NCBI GenBank assembly: GCA_019119395.1 | Contig: DWXC01000015.1 | Span: forward strand, 1-61,727 | Length of the DNA stretch: 61,727 bases | DNA from: Candidatus Borkfalkia stercoripullorum | Lineage (GTDB): Bacteria > Bacillota > Clostridia > Christensenellales > Borkfalkiaceae | Reading direction: 5' to 3' | Part shown: piece by piece, positions 16,567-24,433 of the stretch | How the letters are laid out: the number at the start of each line of letters is the position of its first letter | How positions within the stretch are numbered: the first letter of the stretch is position 1 | Position numbers and translations under genes: made by a program | Notes under the pieces: generated by a model | Database searches by the model: none | What the model was told of the DNA's origin: nothing | What the model saw: the letters and a program-made list of their open reading frames with translations, nothing else

Positions 16567-17964
16567 TCAGTCCTCCGCGACGCGTTTTTCTATGGGTACG
16601 TATTCGCGCCTTTCCGCCACCGCCTGATAGCCGGGGCGGATGATCTTGCCTCCGTTGGTGATCTCTTCCATGCGGTGCGCCGACCAACCCGCGATGCGCG
16701 ATACCGCAAAGAAAGGCGTATACAGTTCTCTGGGCAGGTCGAGCATGTCGTAAACAAAGCCCGAATAAAAGTCCACGTTGGGGCTCACGCCCTTGTAGAT
16801 TTTGCGTTTTTCCGCAATGAGTTCGGCCGCCATGTCCGCAACGGATTTGCGCATTTCGTATTCCTTTTCCATGTGCTTTTCCGCGGCGAGTTTCTCGGCA
16901 AACGCTTTGAGGATATCCGCCCTCGGGTCGGAAAGGGAGTACACCGCGTGTCCCATGCCGTATATCAGGCCGGAACGGTCGAACGCTTCCTTGTTGAGCA
17001 TCTTCGCGAGGAAGTCTTTGAGTTTGCCTTTGTCGAAATCGGGCACGTTGTGCTTGATGCAGTCGAACATCTCGCACACTTTGATGTTCGCGCCGCCGTG
17101 TTTCGGCCCTTTGAGCGAGCCGAGCGACGCCGCGACCGACGAGTATGTGTCCGTACCCGAAGAAGTGACGACGTGCGTGGTGAACGTGGAGTTGTTGCCG
17201 CCGCCGTGTTCCGCGTGCAGGACGAGGCACAGATCCAACACTTCCGCTTCCAATTCGGTGAATTTGCTGTCCTCGCGCAGCATGTGCAGGATGTTTTCCG
17301 CGGTGGAGAACTCTTTTTTCGGTTTATGGATGAAGAGCGACGCGTCCGAGTGGTAGTAACTGTACGCTTTCTGGCTGTATACCGTCAGAAGAGGGAACTG
17401 CGCGATGAGCTGCAGGGACTGGCGCAGGACGTTCTTTTTGGAAATGTCGTCCGGCTTGGGATCGAACGAATACAGGCTCAATACGCTCCTGGCAAGCATG
17501 TTCATCATGTCCTGCGAAGGGGCTTTCATGATGATGTCGCGCACGAACGAAGGGGGGAGCGAGCGGAAATCCGCGAGGATCTCGCAAAATCTTTCCAATT
17601 GCGATTTTGTCGGCAGATGCCCGAACAGGAGCAGGTAAGTCGCCTCTTCGAAGTCGAACCTTCTGCCCGCCGCGCCTTTCACGAGATCGCGGATATTGTA
17701 GCCGCGGTAATAGAGCCGTCCGTCGACGGGGATCTTGTTGCCGTCCTCGTCTTTGCCGAAGGCGACGATCTCCGAGATCTCCGTAAGCCCGCAGACGACG
17801 CCGTTGCCGTTGATGTCGCGGAGCCCTCTTTTCACGTCGTACTTTTCATAGAGCCTGGGATTGATGATGTCGCTTTTGCTCGCCATTTTGGTCAGTTCCA
17901 TGATGTCCTGGGAATATTTGGAAAATCTGGCGAGGAGATGATCCCGAAGGTCGGAATAATGCAT
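16567..17964 (-). CDS. gltA: Citrate synthase
   Basis: This 465-residue enzyme condenses acetyl-CoA and oxaloacetate to citrate. It has the conserved LVLHAEHGGGNNSTFTTHVV, GPKHGGAN with a catalytic histidine, YGMGHAVYSLSDPRA, and the aspartate in NVDFYSGF. It is longer than the usual 370-430 residues because of an extra N-terminal segment of about 50 residues, as seen in some clostridial enzymes. AAAGGAGG precedes the ATG. It is a single gene with a near-perfect promoter. With icd it provides the oxidative route to 2-oxoglutarate; aconitase is not in the window. Confidence 0.95.
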   Translation of the reverse strand: MHYSDLRDHLLARFSKYSQDIMELTKMASKSDIINPRLYEKYDVKRGLRDINGNGVVCGLTEISEIVAFGKDEDGNKIPVDGRLYYRGYNIRDLVKGAAGRRFDFEEATYLLLFGHLPTKSQLERFCEILADFRSLPPSFVRDIIMKAPSQDMMNMLARSVLSLYSFDPKPDDISKKNVLRQSLQLIAQFPLLTVYSQKAYSYYHSDASLFIHKPKKEFSTAENILHMLREDSKFTELEAEVLDLCLVLHAEHGGGNNSTFTTHVVTSSGTDTYSSVAASLGSLKGPKHGGANIKVCEMFDCIKHNVPDFDKGKLKDFLAKMLNKEAFDRSGLIYGMGHAVYSLSDPRADILKAFAEKLAAEKHMEKEYEMRKSVADMAAELIAEKRKIYKGVSPNVDFYSGFVYDMLDLPRELYTPFFAVSRIAGWSAHRMEEITNGGKIIRPGYQAVAERREYVPIEKRVAED

Positions 17965-18032
17965 GCGTGTTTTCCTCCTTTTTATGGGCGTGCGCGGGGA
18001 AATCCGCGCCGGAATTGACTGGTTTTGCCCTT

Positions 18033-18061
18033 ATTATACTATAAAAGGGCGTTTTTGTCAA
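18033..18061 (-). promoter_or_regulatory. Consensus promoter of gltA
   Basis: On the minus strand TTGACA (18061-18056), 17 nt, TATAAT (18038-18033): both hexamers match consensus. Confidence 0.88.
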
Positions 18062-18131
18062 ATGCGGAAAGGGTTGGCCGGGCCGGATGCCGTTTTTCAT
18101 AAAAAAATTCATAAATTAACGTTCATATCTA

Positions 18132-18160
18132 TTGAAAAACGCCGAGGTTTATGATAAAAT
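18132..18160 (+). promoter_or_regulatory. Promoter of the bifurcating hydrogenase operon
   Basis: TTGAAA (18132-18137), 17 nt, TAAAAT (18155-18160), divergent from the gltA promoter. Confidence 0.7.
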
Positions 18161-18215
18161 AAAAGTATTGAATCGATCGCGTTCTTACGCGCATATTTTA
18201 CGGAGGTTATTATCG

Positions 18216-18719
18216 GTGGCTAAGAAGATCGACGTTCCTTTCAACGGGACGAAAGAACAGGAAGAGCGGCTGAAAAAAGCGCTTGCCGATTTGAAAGTCG
18301 AACACGGCGGGCAGGGGCTGATGATCGCCGCGCTCCAAAAGGCGCAGGATATCTACGGGTATCTGCCCGAACCCGTACAGCAGACGATTGCCGACGAGCT
18401 GGGCGTATCCCTCGCGGAAGTTTACGGCGTGGCTACGTTTTACGCGCAGTTTTCGCTGTATCCGAAGGGGCAGTACAAGATCGGCGTATGCCTCGGCACG
18501 GCTTGCTACGTCAAAGGGTCGGGCGACGTGTACAAAAAGGTGTGCGACACCCTCAAAATCGAGGGCGGGCAGTGTACGGACGATTTGAAATTCTCGCTCG
18601 ACGCGACGCGCTGCATCGGCTGCTGCGGCCTTGCGCCCGTCATGACCGTCAACGACGACGTGTACGGCAAGGTCACGCCCGAAGAGGTCGAGGGCATCCT
18701 CGCAAAGTACAGGGACTGA
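18216..18719 (+). CDS. hydC: NuoE/HydC-type [2Fe-2S] subunit
   Basis: The 167-residue protein is the NuoE-like subunit of an NADH- and ferredoxin-dependent [FeFe]-hydrogenase. It carries the four-cysteine [2Fe-2S] pattern CLGTACYVKG and CIGCCGLAP and the conserved GVATFYAQFSLYP segment. A GTG start at 18216 is chosen because GGAGG lies at 18202-18206. An in-frame ATG far upstream at 18132 overlaps the promoter and is rejected. It is first in a tightly spaced five-gene operon and should pass electrons with the NuoF-like subunit. Confidence 0.92.
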   Translation: MAKKIDVPFNGTKEQEERLKKALADLKVEHGGQGLMIAALQKAQDIYGYLPEPVQQTIADELGVSLAEVYGVATFYAQFSLYPKGQYKIGVCLGTACYVKGSGDVYKKVCDTLKIEGGQCTDDLKFSLDATRCIGCCGLAPVMTVNDDVYGKVTPEEVEGILAKYRD

Positions 18720-18722
18720 CCG

Positions 18723-19277
18723 ATGCGTGAGCTCGCGCTGAACGTTCTCGACATCGCGGAAAATTCCCTTGCCGCGGGGGCAAAACTGATCGGGATATCC
18801 CTCTCGTTCAACATCGCGAAAGACACGATGCGCATCGACATTTGCGACGACGGATGCGGCATGGACGAAGAGACGGTGAAAAAAGTGACCGACCCGTTCA
18901 CGACTTCCCGCACGACCCGTTCGGTCGGCATGGGGCTGCCGCTGTTCAAATATTCCGCTGAGAGCGCGGGGGGAAGTTTCAGGATCAGTTCCCGGAAAGG
19001 TAAGGGGACAACGGTATCCGCCGAATACCGCATCAGCCATATAGACCGCATGCCGCTCGGCGATTTCGGCGGCGTTGCATTACAGCTCGTAACGATGAAT
19101 CCGGGGGTGGATTTTTGCATTTCCGTCACGGACGGCGAGCGCGCCGGCGTGCTGGACACGCGCGACGTAAAAGAGATCCTGGGGGAGGATATACCTCTGG
19201 GCGCGCCCGAGGTCAGGGCGTTCCTGAAAGATTATATCCGCGAAAATTTAGTCAGCATATACGGAGGTAGGTTATGA
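18723..19277 (+). CDS. HATPase-domain protein within the hydrogenase operon
   Basis: The 184-residue protein is a GHKL ATPase with N-box ALNVLDIAENSLAAGA, DDGCGMDEE and VGMGLPLFKYSAE motifs, then an extra domain of about 70 residues. It has no histidine-phosphotransfer helix, so it is not a standard two-component kinase. It starts 3 nt after hydC and its stop overlaps the next start (ATGA). HATPase genes in this position recur in clostridial hydABC operons. A regulatory or assembly function is inferred; none is proved by the sequence. Confidence 0.82.
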   Translation: MRELALNVLDIAENSLAAGAKLIGISLSFNIAKDTMRIDICDDGCGMDEETVKKVTDPFTTSRTTRSVGMGLPLFKYSAESAGGSFRISSRKGKGTTVSAEYRISHIDRMPLGDFGGVALQLVTMNPGVDFCISVTDGERAGVLDTRDVKEILGEDIPLGAPEVRAFLKDYIRENLVSIYGGRL

Positions 19278-19639
19278 AAAGTTTGGAAGAACTCAAAGCC
19301 CTGCGCGACAAGATGAAGTCGCAGACGGATAACAGGGCTGTCGCGGGTTCTGACGAGACCGTCGTCAAGGTCGGCATGGCGACCTGCGGCATCGCCGCGG
19401 GCGCGCGCCCCGTTCTGACGGCGCTTTTGGATGAGGCGGAAAAGAGGCAGCTGCACAACGTGAGCATTTCGCAGACGGGCTGCATCGGGCTTTGCCGTCT
19501 GGAGCCGATCGTGGAAGTATTCAAGGACGGGCAGAAGTTTACATACGTTCTCATGACGCCCGACAAGGCGAAAAGGGTGGTCGCCGAGCACATCGTGAAC
19601 GGCAACCCCGTAAAAGAATACCTGATCGGCGAGAATTGA
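19274..19639 (+). CDS. Thioredoxin-like [2Fe-2S] ferredoxin
   Basis: The 121-residue protein has the thioredoxin-like ferredoxin pattern: GMATCGIAAGA with one cysteine, then QTGCIGLCRLEP with two, and conserved VYVL-like strands. It resembles the C-terminal or stand-alone [2Fe-2S] domains of NuoE/NuoF subunits and would carry electrons inside the HydABC complex. One of the four usual ligands (CxxxxC) is not obvious: only one Cys appears in the first loop, so cluster content should be viewed with caution. Start codon overlaps the previous stop. Confidence 0.82.
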   Translation: MKSLEELKALRDKMKSQTDNRAVAGSDETVVKVGMATCGIAAGARPVLTALLDEAEKRQLHNVSISQTGCIGLCRLEPIVEVFKDGQKFTYVLMTPDKAKRVVAEHIVNGNPVKEYLIGEN

Positions 19640-19656
19640 GGGCGGAGGAGAGTTAA

Positions 19657-21447
19657 ATGTTCAGATCACACATACTTGTCTGCGGCGGCACGGGCTGCAC
19701 GTCGGGCAATTCGATGAAAATTTACGACGCGCTCGTTGCGCGCATCCAAAAGGAAGGGCTTGAAAACGAAGTGCACGTCACCAAAACGGGATGCTTCGGC
19801 CTGTGCGCGCTCGGCCCGATCATGATCGTCTATCCCGAAGGCGCATTCTATTCGCAGGTCAAGGTGGAAGACGTAGACGAGATCATCGACGAACACATCA
19901 TCAAAGGGCGCATCGTCACCCGCCTTCTGTACAAGGAAACGGTGGGGGAAGACGGCAACATCAAGGCGCTCAACGACACCAACTTCTATAAAAAGCAGCA
20001 CCGTGTGGCGCTCCGCAACTGCGGCGTCATCAACCCCGAAAAGATCGAGGAGTACATCGCTTACGACGGTTACGAGGCACTCGGCAAAGTTCTGACCGAA
20101 ATGTCCCCGCAGGACGTTATCGACGTCATCTCCAAGTCCGGCCTTCGCGGCCGCGGCGGCGCGGGCTTCCCTACGGGCAGGAAATGGCAGTTCGCCAAAA
20201 ATTCCCCCGGCAAGAAAAAGTACGTCTGCTGCAACGCGGACGAGGGCGACCCCGGCGCGTTCATGGATCGTTCCATCCTCGAAGGCGACCCGCACGCCGT
20301 CATCGAAGCGATGGCGATCGCGGCATACGCCATCGGCGCGGATCAGGGTTATATTTACGTCCGCGCGGAATACCCCATCGCGGTACAGCGCCTGACCATC
20401 GCCATCAAACAGGCGCGCGAATACGGGCTTTTGGGCAAGAACATCTTCGGCGCGGGCTTTAACTTCGACCTCGACATCCGTCTCGGCGCGGGCGCTTTCG
20501 TCTGCGGCGAAGAGACCGCTTTGATGACCTCCATCGAAGGGCATCGCGGCGAACCCCGTCCCCGCCCGCCGTTCCCCGCGGTCAAGGGGCTTTTCGGCAA
20601 ACCTACCATTCTGAACAACGTGGAAACGTATGCGAACGTGCCGCAGATCATTCTGAAAGGCGCGGACTGGTTCGCTTCCATGGGTACGGAAAAGAGCCGC
20701 GGCACGAAGGTGTTCGCGCTCGGCGGCAAAATACATAACACGGGCCTTGTGGAAATTCCGATGGGCACGACCATGCGCGAGATCATCTACGATATCGGCG
20801 GCGGCTGCCCGAACGGCAAAAAATTCAAGGCGGCGCAGACGGGCGGTCCCTCGGGCGGCTGTATTCCGGCGCACCTCATCGATACGCCGATCGATTACGA
20901 CAACCTCATCGCCATCGGCTCGATGATGGGCTCGGGCGGCCTCATCGTCATGGACGAGGACAACTGCATGGTCGACATCGCGAAGTTCTTCCTCGAATTC
21001 ACCGTGGACGAGAGCTGCGGCAAGTGTACCGCCTGCCGTATCGGCACCAAGCGCCTGTACGAGTTGCTGTGCAAAGTCACCGACGGCACCGCGACGATGG
21101 AAGACCTCGACAAGATGGAAGAGCTGTGCTACTACATCAAAGAGAATTCCCTCTGCGGCCTCGGGCAGACGGCGCCCAACCCCGTGCTTTCCACCCTGCA
21201 TTACTTCCGCGACGAGTATGAAGCGCACGTCAAAGAAAAGCGCTGCCCCGCGGGCGTATGCAAAAAACTTCTGCGCTATCAGATCGTGGCCGACAAGTGC
21301 AAAGGGTGTACCCTCTGCGCGCGCAACTGCCCCGTGGGCGCAATTTCCGGCACGGTCAAAGAGCCGCACGTCATCGATCCGAACAAGTGCATCAAGTGCG
21401 GCGTGTGTATGGAAAAATGCCGCTTCGGCGCGGTCATCAAGGCATAA
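19657..21447 (+). CDS. hydB: NuoF/HydB-type NADH-binding flavoprotein subunit
   Basis: The 596-residue subunit has an N-terminal thioredoxin-like [2Fe-2S] domain (CGGTGCTSGN, KTGCFGLCALGP) and the NuoF core with RGRGGAGFPTGRKW and NADEGDPGAFMDR for FMN and NADH. The N3-type [4Fe-4S] site follows (ESCGKCTACRIGTKR, NSLCGLGQTAPNP). A C-terminal pair of [4Fe-4S] motifs completes it (CKGCTLCARNCP, CIKCGVCMEKC). It is the NADH and flavin entry point of the complex, where electron bifurcation or confurcation is thought to occur. GGAGGAG precedes the ATG. Confidence 0.95.
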   Translation: MFRSHILVCGGTGCTSGNSMKIYDALVARIQKEGLENEVHVTKTGCFGLCALGPIMIVYPEGAFYSQVKVEDVDEIIDEHIIKGRIVTRLLYKETVGEDGNIKALNDTNFYKKQHRVALRNCGVINPEKIEEYIAYDGYEALGKVLTEMSPQDVIDVISKSGLRGRGGAGFPTGRKWQFAKNSPGKKKYVCCNADEGDPGAFMDRSILEGDPHAVIEAMAIAAYAIGADQGYIYVRAEYPIAVQRLTIAIKQAREYGLLGKNIFGAGFNFDLDIRLGAGAFVCGEETALMTSIEGHRGEPRPRPPFPAVKGLFGKPTILNNVETYANVPQIILKGADWFASMGTEKSRGTKVFALGGKIHNTGLVEIPMGTTMREIIYDIGGGCPNGKKFKAAQTGGPSGGCIPAHLIDTPIDYDNLIAIGSMMGSGGLIVMDEDNCMVDIAKFFLEFTVDESCGKCTACRIGTKRLYELLCKVTDGTATMEDLDKMEELCYYIKENSLCGLGQTAPNPVLSTLHYFRDEYEAHVKEKRCPAGVCKKLLRYQIVADKCKGCTLCARNCPVGAISGTVKEPHVIDPNKCIKCGVCMEKCRFGAVIKA

Positions 21448-21465
21448 CGGGGAGGATAAGAGATC

Positions 21466-23199
21466 ATGGTACATCTGAAAATAAACAATATTCCCGTAGA
21501 GGTCAAAGAGGGGAGCACCATTCTGGAAGCCGCGAAGGCCGCGGGCATCAACATCCCCACCCTCTGCTATCTGAAAGAGATCAACGAGATCGGCGCCTGC
21601 CGCGTCTGCGTGTGCGAAGTAAAGGGCGCAAGGAGCCTTGTAGCCGCCTGCGTTTACCCCGTAAACGAGGGCATGGAAGTTTTCACCAATACCGAAAAGG
21701 TGAGAAAGTCGAGGAAAACCACCCTCGAACTGCTCCTTTCCGACCATAAAAAGGAATGCCTTTCCTGCGTGCGCTCCACGAACTGCGAACTGCAAAAGCT
21801 CTCCAACGAATACGGCTGCGACGAAAACCGTTTCAAGGGCGCGCGTTCCGAGTACGAAGAGGACAACTCCACGAGCTATCTCGTGCGCGACAACGAAAAG
21901 TGCATCCTCTGCCGCAGGTGCGTCGCGGTGTGCAAAAAAGTGCAGGAAGTCGCCGTCATCGCGCCTTCCCGCCGCGGTTTCAATACGCACATCGCCTGCG
22001 CGTTCGAATCTGACCTGAACGACGCGCCCTGCGTGGCGTGCGGCCAGTGCGTGGCGGTCTGCCCGACGGGGGCCCTGCGCGAACGCGAAGAGATCGACAA
22101 CGTGCGCGAAGCCATCAACGATCCCGAAAAAGTGGTCGTCGTGGCGGCGGCGCCTGCCGTGCGCGCGGCGATCGGCGAAGAGTTCGGCTATCCGATCGGC
22201 ACAAACACCGAGGGCAAAATGTTCACCGCCATGCGCATGCTCGGCTTCGACAAGGTGTTCGACGTAAACTTCGGCGCAGACCTCACCATTCTGGAAGAGG
22301 CGAACGAGCTTTTGCACCGCGTAAAAGAGGGCGGCACGCTCCCCATGTTCACGAGCTGCTCCCCCGGCTGGATCCGTTTCGTCGAATATTACTATCCCGA
22401 ACTCATCCCCAACCTCTCTTCCTGCAAGTCGCCCATGCAGATGTTCGGCGCGACCGTAAAGACCTATTGGGCGCAGAAAGAGGGGATCGACCCGAAAAAC
22501 ATTTACGTCGTCGGCGTCATGCCCTGCACGGCGAAAAAGTTTGAAAAGACGCGCGACGACGAGAACGCGAGCGGATATCCCGACATCGACGCGGTGCTCA
22601 CCACGCGCGAGCTTGCCAAGATGATCAAAAACTCGGGCATATTGTACAACGAACTGCCCGACGGCACGTTCGACAACCCGCTCGGCGAATTTACGGGCGC
22701 GGGCGTCATCTTCGGCGCGACGGGCGGCGTCATGGAAGCGGCCCTGCGCACCGCGGCGGAAAAGCTCACGGGCAAACCGCTCGACAACGTGGAATTCAAG
22801 CAGGTGCGCGGCATAAAGGGCATCAAGGAAGCGGAATACGACCTGAACGGCACGAAGGTGAAAGTCGCCGTCGCTTCGGGGCTCACCAATGCCAAAGAGC
22901 TGTGCGAAAAGATCAAAAAGGGCGAATGCGACTATACCTTTGTGGAAGTCATGTGCTGCCCCGGCGGCTGCGTGAACGGCGGCGGCCAGCCTATCCAGAG
23001 CGCGTACACGCGCAGACAGGTAGACCTTCGTTCCAAGCGCGCCAAAGCGCTCTACGACGAAGACAAAAAGGCGAAGATCCGCAAGAGCCACGAGAACGAA
23101 GCGGTCATGGCGCTTTACAAAGAGTTCTTCGGAGAACCCGGTTCGCACAAGGCGCACGAGATCCTGCACACGAGTTACGTGAACAGGAAAAAGAGATAA
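21466..23199 (+). CDS. hydA: [FeFe]-hydrogenase catalytic subunit, NADH/ferredoxin-linked (group A)
   Basis: The 577-residue protein makes or uses H2. The N-terminus holds a [2Fe-2S] domain (IGACRVCVCEV), a His-Cys3 [4Fe-4S] motif (HKKECLSCVRSTNCE) and two [4Fe-4S] motifs (CILCRRCVAVCKK, CVACGQCVAVCP). The H-cluster domain has FTSCSPGW (about residue 295), VMPCTAKKFE (about 350) and EVMCCPGGCVNGGG (about 494). With hydC and hydB directly upstream, it forms a trimeric NADH- plus ferredoxin-coupled enzyme. The first motif is the CSP variant; I believe it is common in this subgroup. The last about 50 residues form a charged small-subunit-like tail. Confidence 0.95.
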   Translation: MVHLKINNIPVEVKEGSTILEAAKAAGINIPTLCYLKEINEIGACRVCVCEVKGARSLVAACVYPVNEGMEVFTNTEKVRKSRKTTLELLLSDHKKECLSCVRSTNCELQKLSNEYGCDENRFKGARSEYEEDNSTSYLVRDNEKCILCRRCVAVCKKVQEVAVIAPSRRGFNTHIACAFESDLNDAPCVACGQCVAVCPTGALREREEIDNVREAINDPEKVVVVAAAPAVRAAIGEEFGYPIGTNTEGKMFTAMRMLGFDKVFDVNFGADLTILEEANELLHRVKEGGTLPMFTSCSPGWIRFVEYYYPELIPNLSSCKSPMQMFGATVKTYWAQKEGIDPKNIYVVGVMPCTAKKFEKTRDDENASGYPDIDAVLTTRELAKMIKNSGILYNELPDGTFDNPLGEFTGAGVIFGATGGVMEAALRTAAEKLTGKPLDNVEFKQVRGIKGIKEAEYDLNGTKVKVAVASGLTNAKELCEKIKKGECDYTFVEVMCCPGGCVNGGGQPIQSAYTRRQVDLRSKRAKALYDEDKKAKIRKSHENEAVMALYKEFFGEPGSHKAHEILHTSYVNRKKR

Positions 23200-23215
23200 T
23201 TCAAGGTAACGCAAG

Positions 23216-23244
23216 GGCGGCGGCGCATTTTACGCGCCGCCGCC
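23216..23244 (+). terminator. GC-rich hairpin after the hydrogenase operon
   Basis: An 11-bp stem GGCGGCGGCGC/GCGCCGCCGCC encloses ATTTTAC. There is no clear T tract, so termination would be inefficient. Confidence 0.5.
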
Positions 23245-23298
23245 GAATTATATTGTTCCGACAACATATGTCTATGAAAGAAAGCGAGGGGAAGAGAG

Positions 23299-23778
23299 AT
23301 GTTTACATGCAAACATTGCCATTCGGAACCGGAAAAAGATTACAAAGTTTGCCCCGTGTGCGGATATGACCGGGCGGAAGAAGAAAAATTGCGGCGCGAA
23401 TATGAGGAAAAGGAACGAGAATTGCAGACCGAATACGACGAACTGAAAAAAGAATTACAGCAAAAATACGAGGTCATGAAAACGGATATACCGCCCGAAA
23501 ACGCGTCCGCGCATACAGGCGAAAGGGAAAAAGTTTTCGGCTTGGCGGGGTTTGTCGTCGGGTTGGTTTCGGCGGCTTTGGGCTGTAATATTTTGTTGGG
23601 CGTCATTGCCGTCATTTTTTCCGCGCCGGCGTACAATAAACTGCCGCCGCATAAAAGAGGGTTTGCGGTCGCGGGGTACGCTTTGAGCATTTCTTCCATA
23701 ATCGTTTTTGTGCTTTCTTTGATTTTGGCCGAAGCCGGTTACGGCAATCTGTTTGGTTATCTGAGCTTGATCGTTTGA
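23299..23778 (+). CDS. Zinc-ribbon, coiled-coil membrane protein (DUF4190-like)
   Basis: The 159-residue protein starts with a zinc ribbon (CKHCHSEPEKDYKVCPVCG) and continues with a Glu/Lys-rich coiled coil (about residues 27-62). It ends with two or three transmembrane helices of DUF4190 type (FGLAGFVVGLVSAALGCNIL, GVIAVIFSAPAYNK). Similar zinc-ribbon membrane proteins occur at 35335 and 57323 in this window. GAGGGG and AGAG precede the ATG. The function is unknown; membrane anchoring of a metal-binding head is all the sequence shows. Confidence 0.75.
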   Translation: MFTCKHCHSEPEKDYKVCPVCGYDRAEEEKLRREYEEKERELQTEYDELKKELQQKYEVMKTDIPPENASAHTGEREKVFGLAGFVVGLVSAALGCNILLGVIAVIFSAPAYNKLPPHKRGFAVAGYALSISSIIVFVLSLILAEAGYGNLFGYLSLIV

Positions 23779-23788
23779 AAATGAAACC

Positions 23789-23815
23789 GCGGGCGGCGCA
23801 TTTTGCGCCGCCCGC
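23789..23815 (+). terminator. Hairpin after the zinc-ribbon gene
   Basis: The 12-bp stem GCGGGCGGCGCA/TGCGCCGCCCGC with TTT loop is the same sequence as the terminator core at 24992. The following T content is weak. Confidence 0.55.
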
Positions 23816-23924
23816 TGAGGTTTATCGTTTTATAATATATTTATTGCGCGCATAATCGTGCCCGATCAATTCGTCCACCGTAAAGCCTAACTGTAAAACG
23901 GTATTGCATTTTTGATACCGTTTT

Positions 23925-24155
23925 TTAAGAAATAATCCCTAATATTTCGTCAGAAGGAACGCCCAAGAAATCACACAAACGCGCAAAAGTATCCAATGCA
24001 GGGAATACGTCTCTTTTCATGTATGCCGATACAGTCTTTTCTGATACGCCGATCGCTTGCGCTATTTCCTTTTGCTTATAGCTGCTCTGTTTTATTGCTT
24101 CTCGCAAACGTTTTTGTATTTCGCTTAATTGAAATTTGTCTGTCGCCTTTTCCAT
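23925..24155 (-). CDS. XRE-family helix-turn-helix repressor
   Basis: The 76-residue protein is a single Cro/CI-type HTH domain: SYKQKEIAQAIGVSEKTVSAYM is split by the turn, followed by FPALDTFARLCDFLGVPSDEI. No ligand or oligomerisation domain is attached. It reads away from a long perfect palindrome at 24167-24209, which it very probably binds, and a related half-site sits in the promoter of the divergent transcript. A plausible -10 lies so close to the ATG that the mRNA may be almost leaderless. Composition is AT-rich compared with the genome, pointing to acquired DNA. Confidence 0.88.
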   Translation of the reverse strand: MEKATDKFQLSEIQKRLREAIKQSSYKQKEIAQAIGVSEKTVSAYMKRDVFPALDTFARLCDFLGVPSDEILGIIS

Positions 24156-24166
24156 AAACTTATTAT

Positions 24167-24238
24167 CTTACAATATTAGATTATTTATTTTGAAATCTAA
24201 TATTGTAAGATTTTTTCTTGACAATCGCATATTGTGAG
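24167..24238. promoter_or_regulatory. Operator cluster for the XRE repressor
   Basis: CTTACAATATTAGATT (24167-24182) and its exact inverse (24194-24209) are separated by 11 nt. A third, related site, CAATCGCATATTGTGAG (24222-24238), fills the spacer of the divergent promoter. Its reverse complement shares ACAATAT and GATT with the other half-sites. Binding here would repress both directions. Confidence 0.75.
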
Positions 24239-24246
24239 AGTATAAT
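24218..24246 (+). promoter_or_regulatory. Consensus promoter of the sigma-like gene unit
   Basis: TTGACA (24218-24223), 17 nt, TATAAT (24241-24246), overlapping the third operator site. Confidence 0.88.
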
Positions 24247-24259
24247 AGAGTACGTTATC

Positions 24260-24334
24260 ATGAGGGAAGAGATCATCGCGGACTGTACATTCGAGGGGAA
24301 CGAAGTCATCATTTATTTTTCAAATGGTTTTTGA
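24260..24334 (+). CDS. Possible 24-residue leader peptide
   Basis: A short frame (MREEIIADCTFEGNEV, ending IYFSNGF) starts about 7 nt after the predicted transcription start of the consensus promoter. It has no Shine-Dalgarno sequence. It may be a truncated gene or chance. Confidence 0.25.
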   Translation: MREEIIADCTFEGNEVIIYFSNGF

Positions 24335-24368
24335 GCAGAATATCGGTCAGATAAAAGGGCTTTCGTAA

Positions 24369-24422
24369 ATGAAAAGAGTAAAAGGAAATACGATCAGAAA
24401 ATCAAAAGATAAAAAACAATAA
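24369..24422 (+). CDS. Possible 17-residue basic peptide
   Basis: MKRVKGNTIRKSKDKKQ follows an AAAAGGG sequence by 8 nt and lies directly before the sigma-like gene on the same transcript. Real translation is possible but unproved. Confidence 0.25.
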   Translation: MKRVKGNTIRKSKDKKQ

Positions 24423-24433
24423 ATAAAAAGGCT

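Noticed and set aside
19666-23214. A 1182-codon open frame on the minus strand opposite the hydrogenase operon
   Set aside because: It is the antisense shadow of hydB and hydA in GC-rich DNA. The plus-strand proteins match their families from end to end and the minus frame has no recognisable domain or ribosome site.
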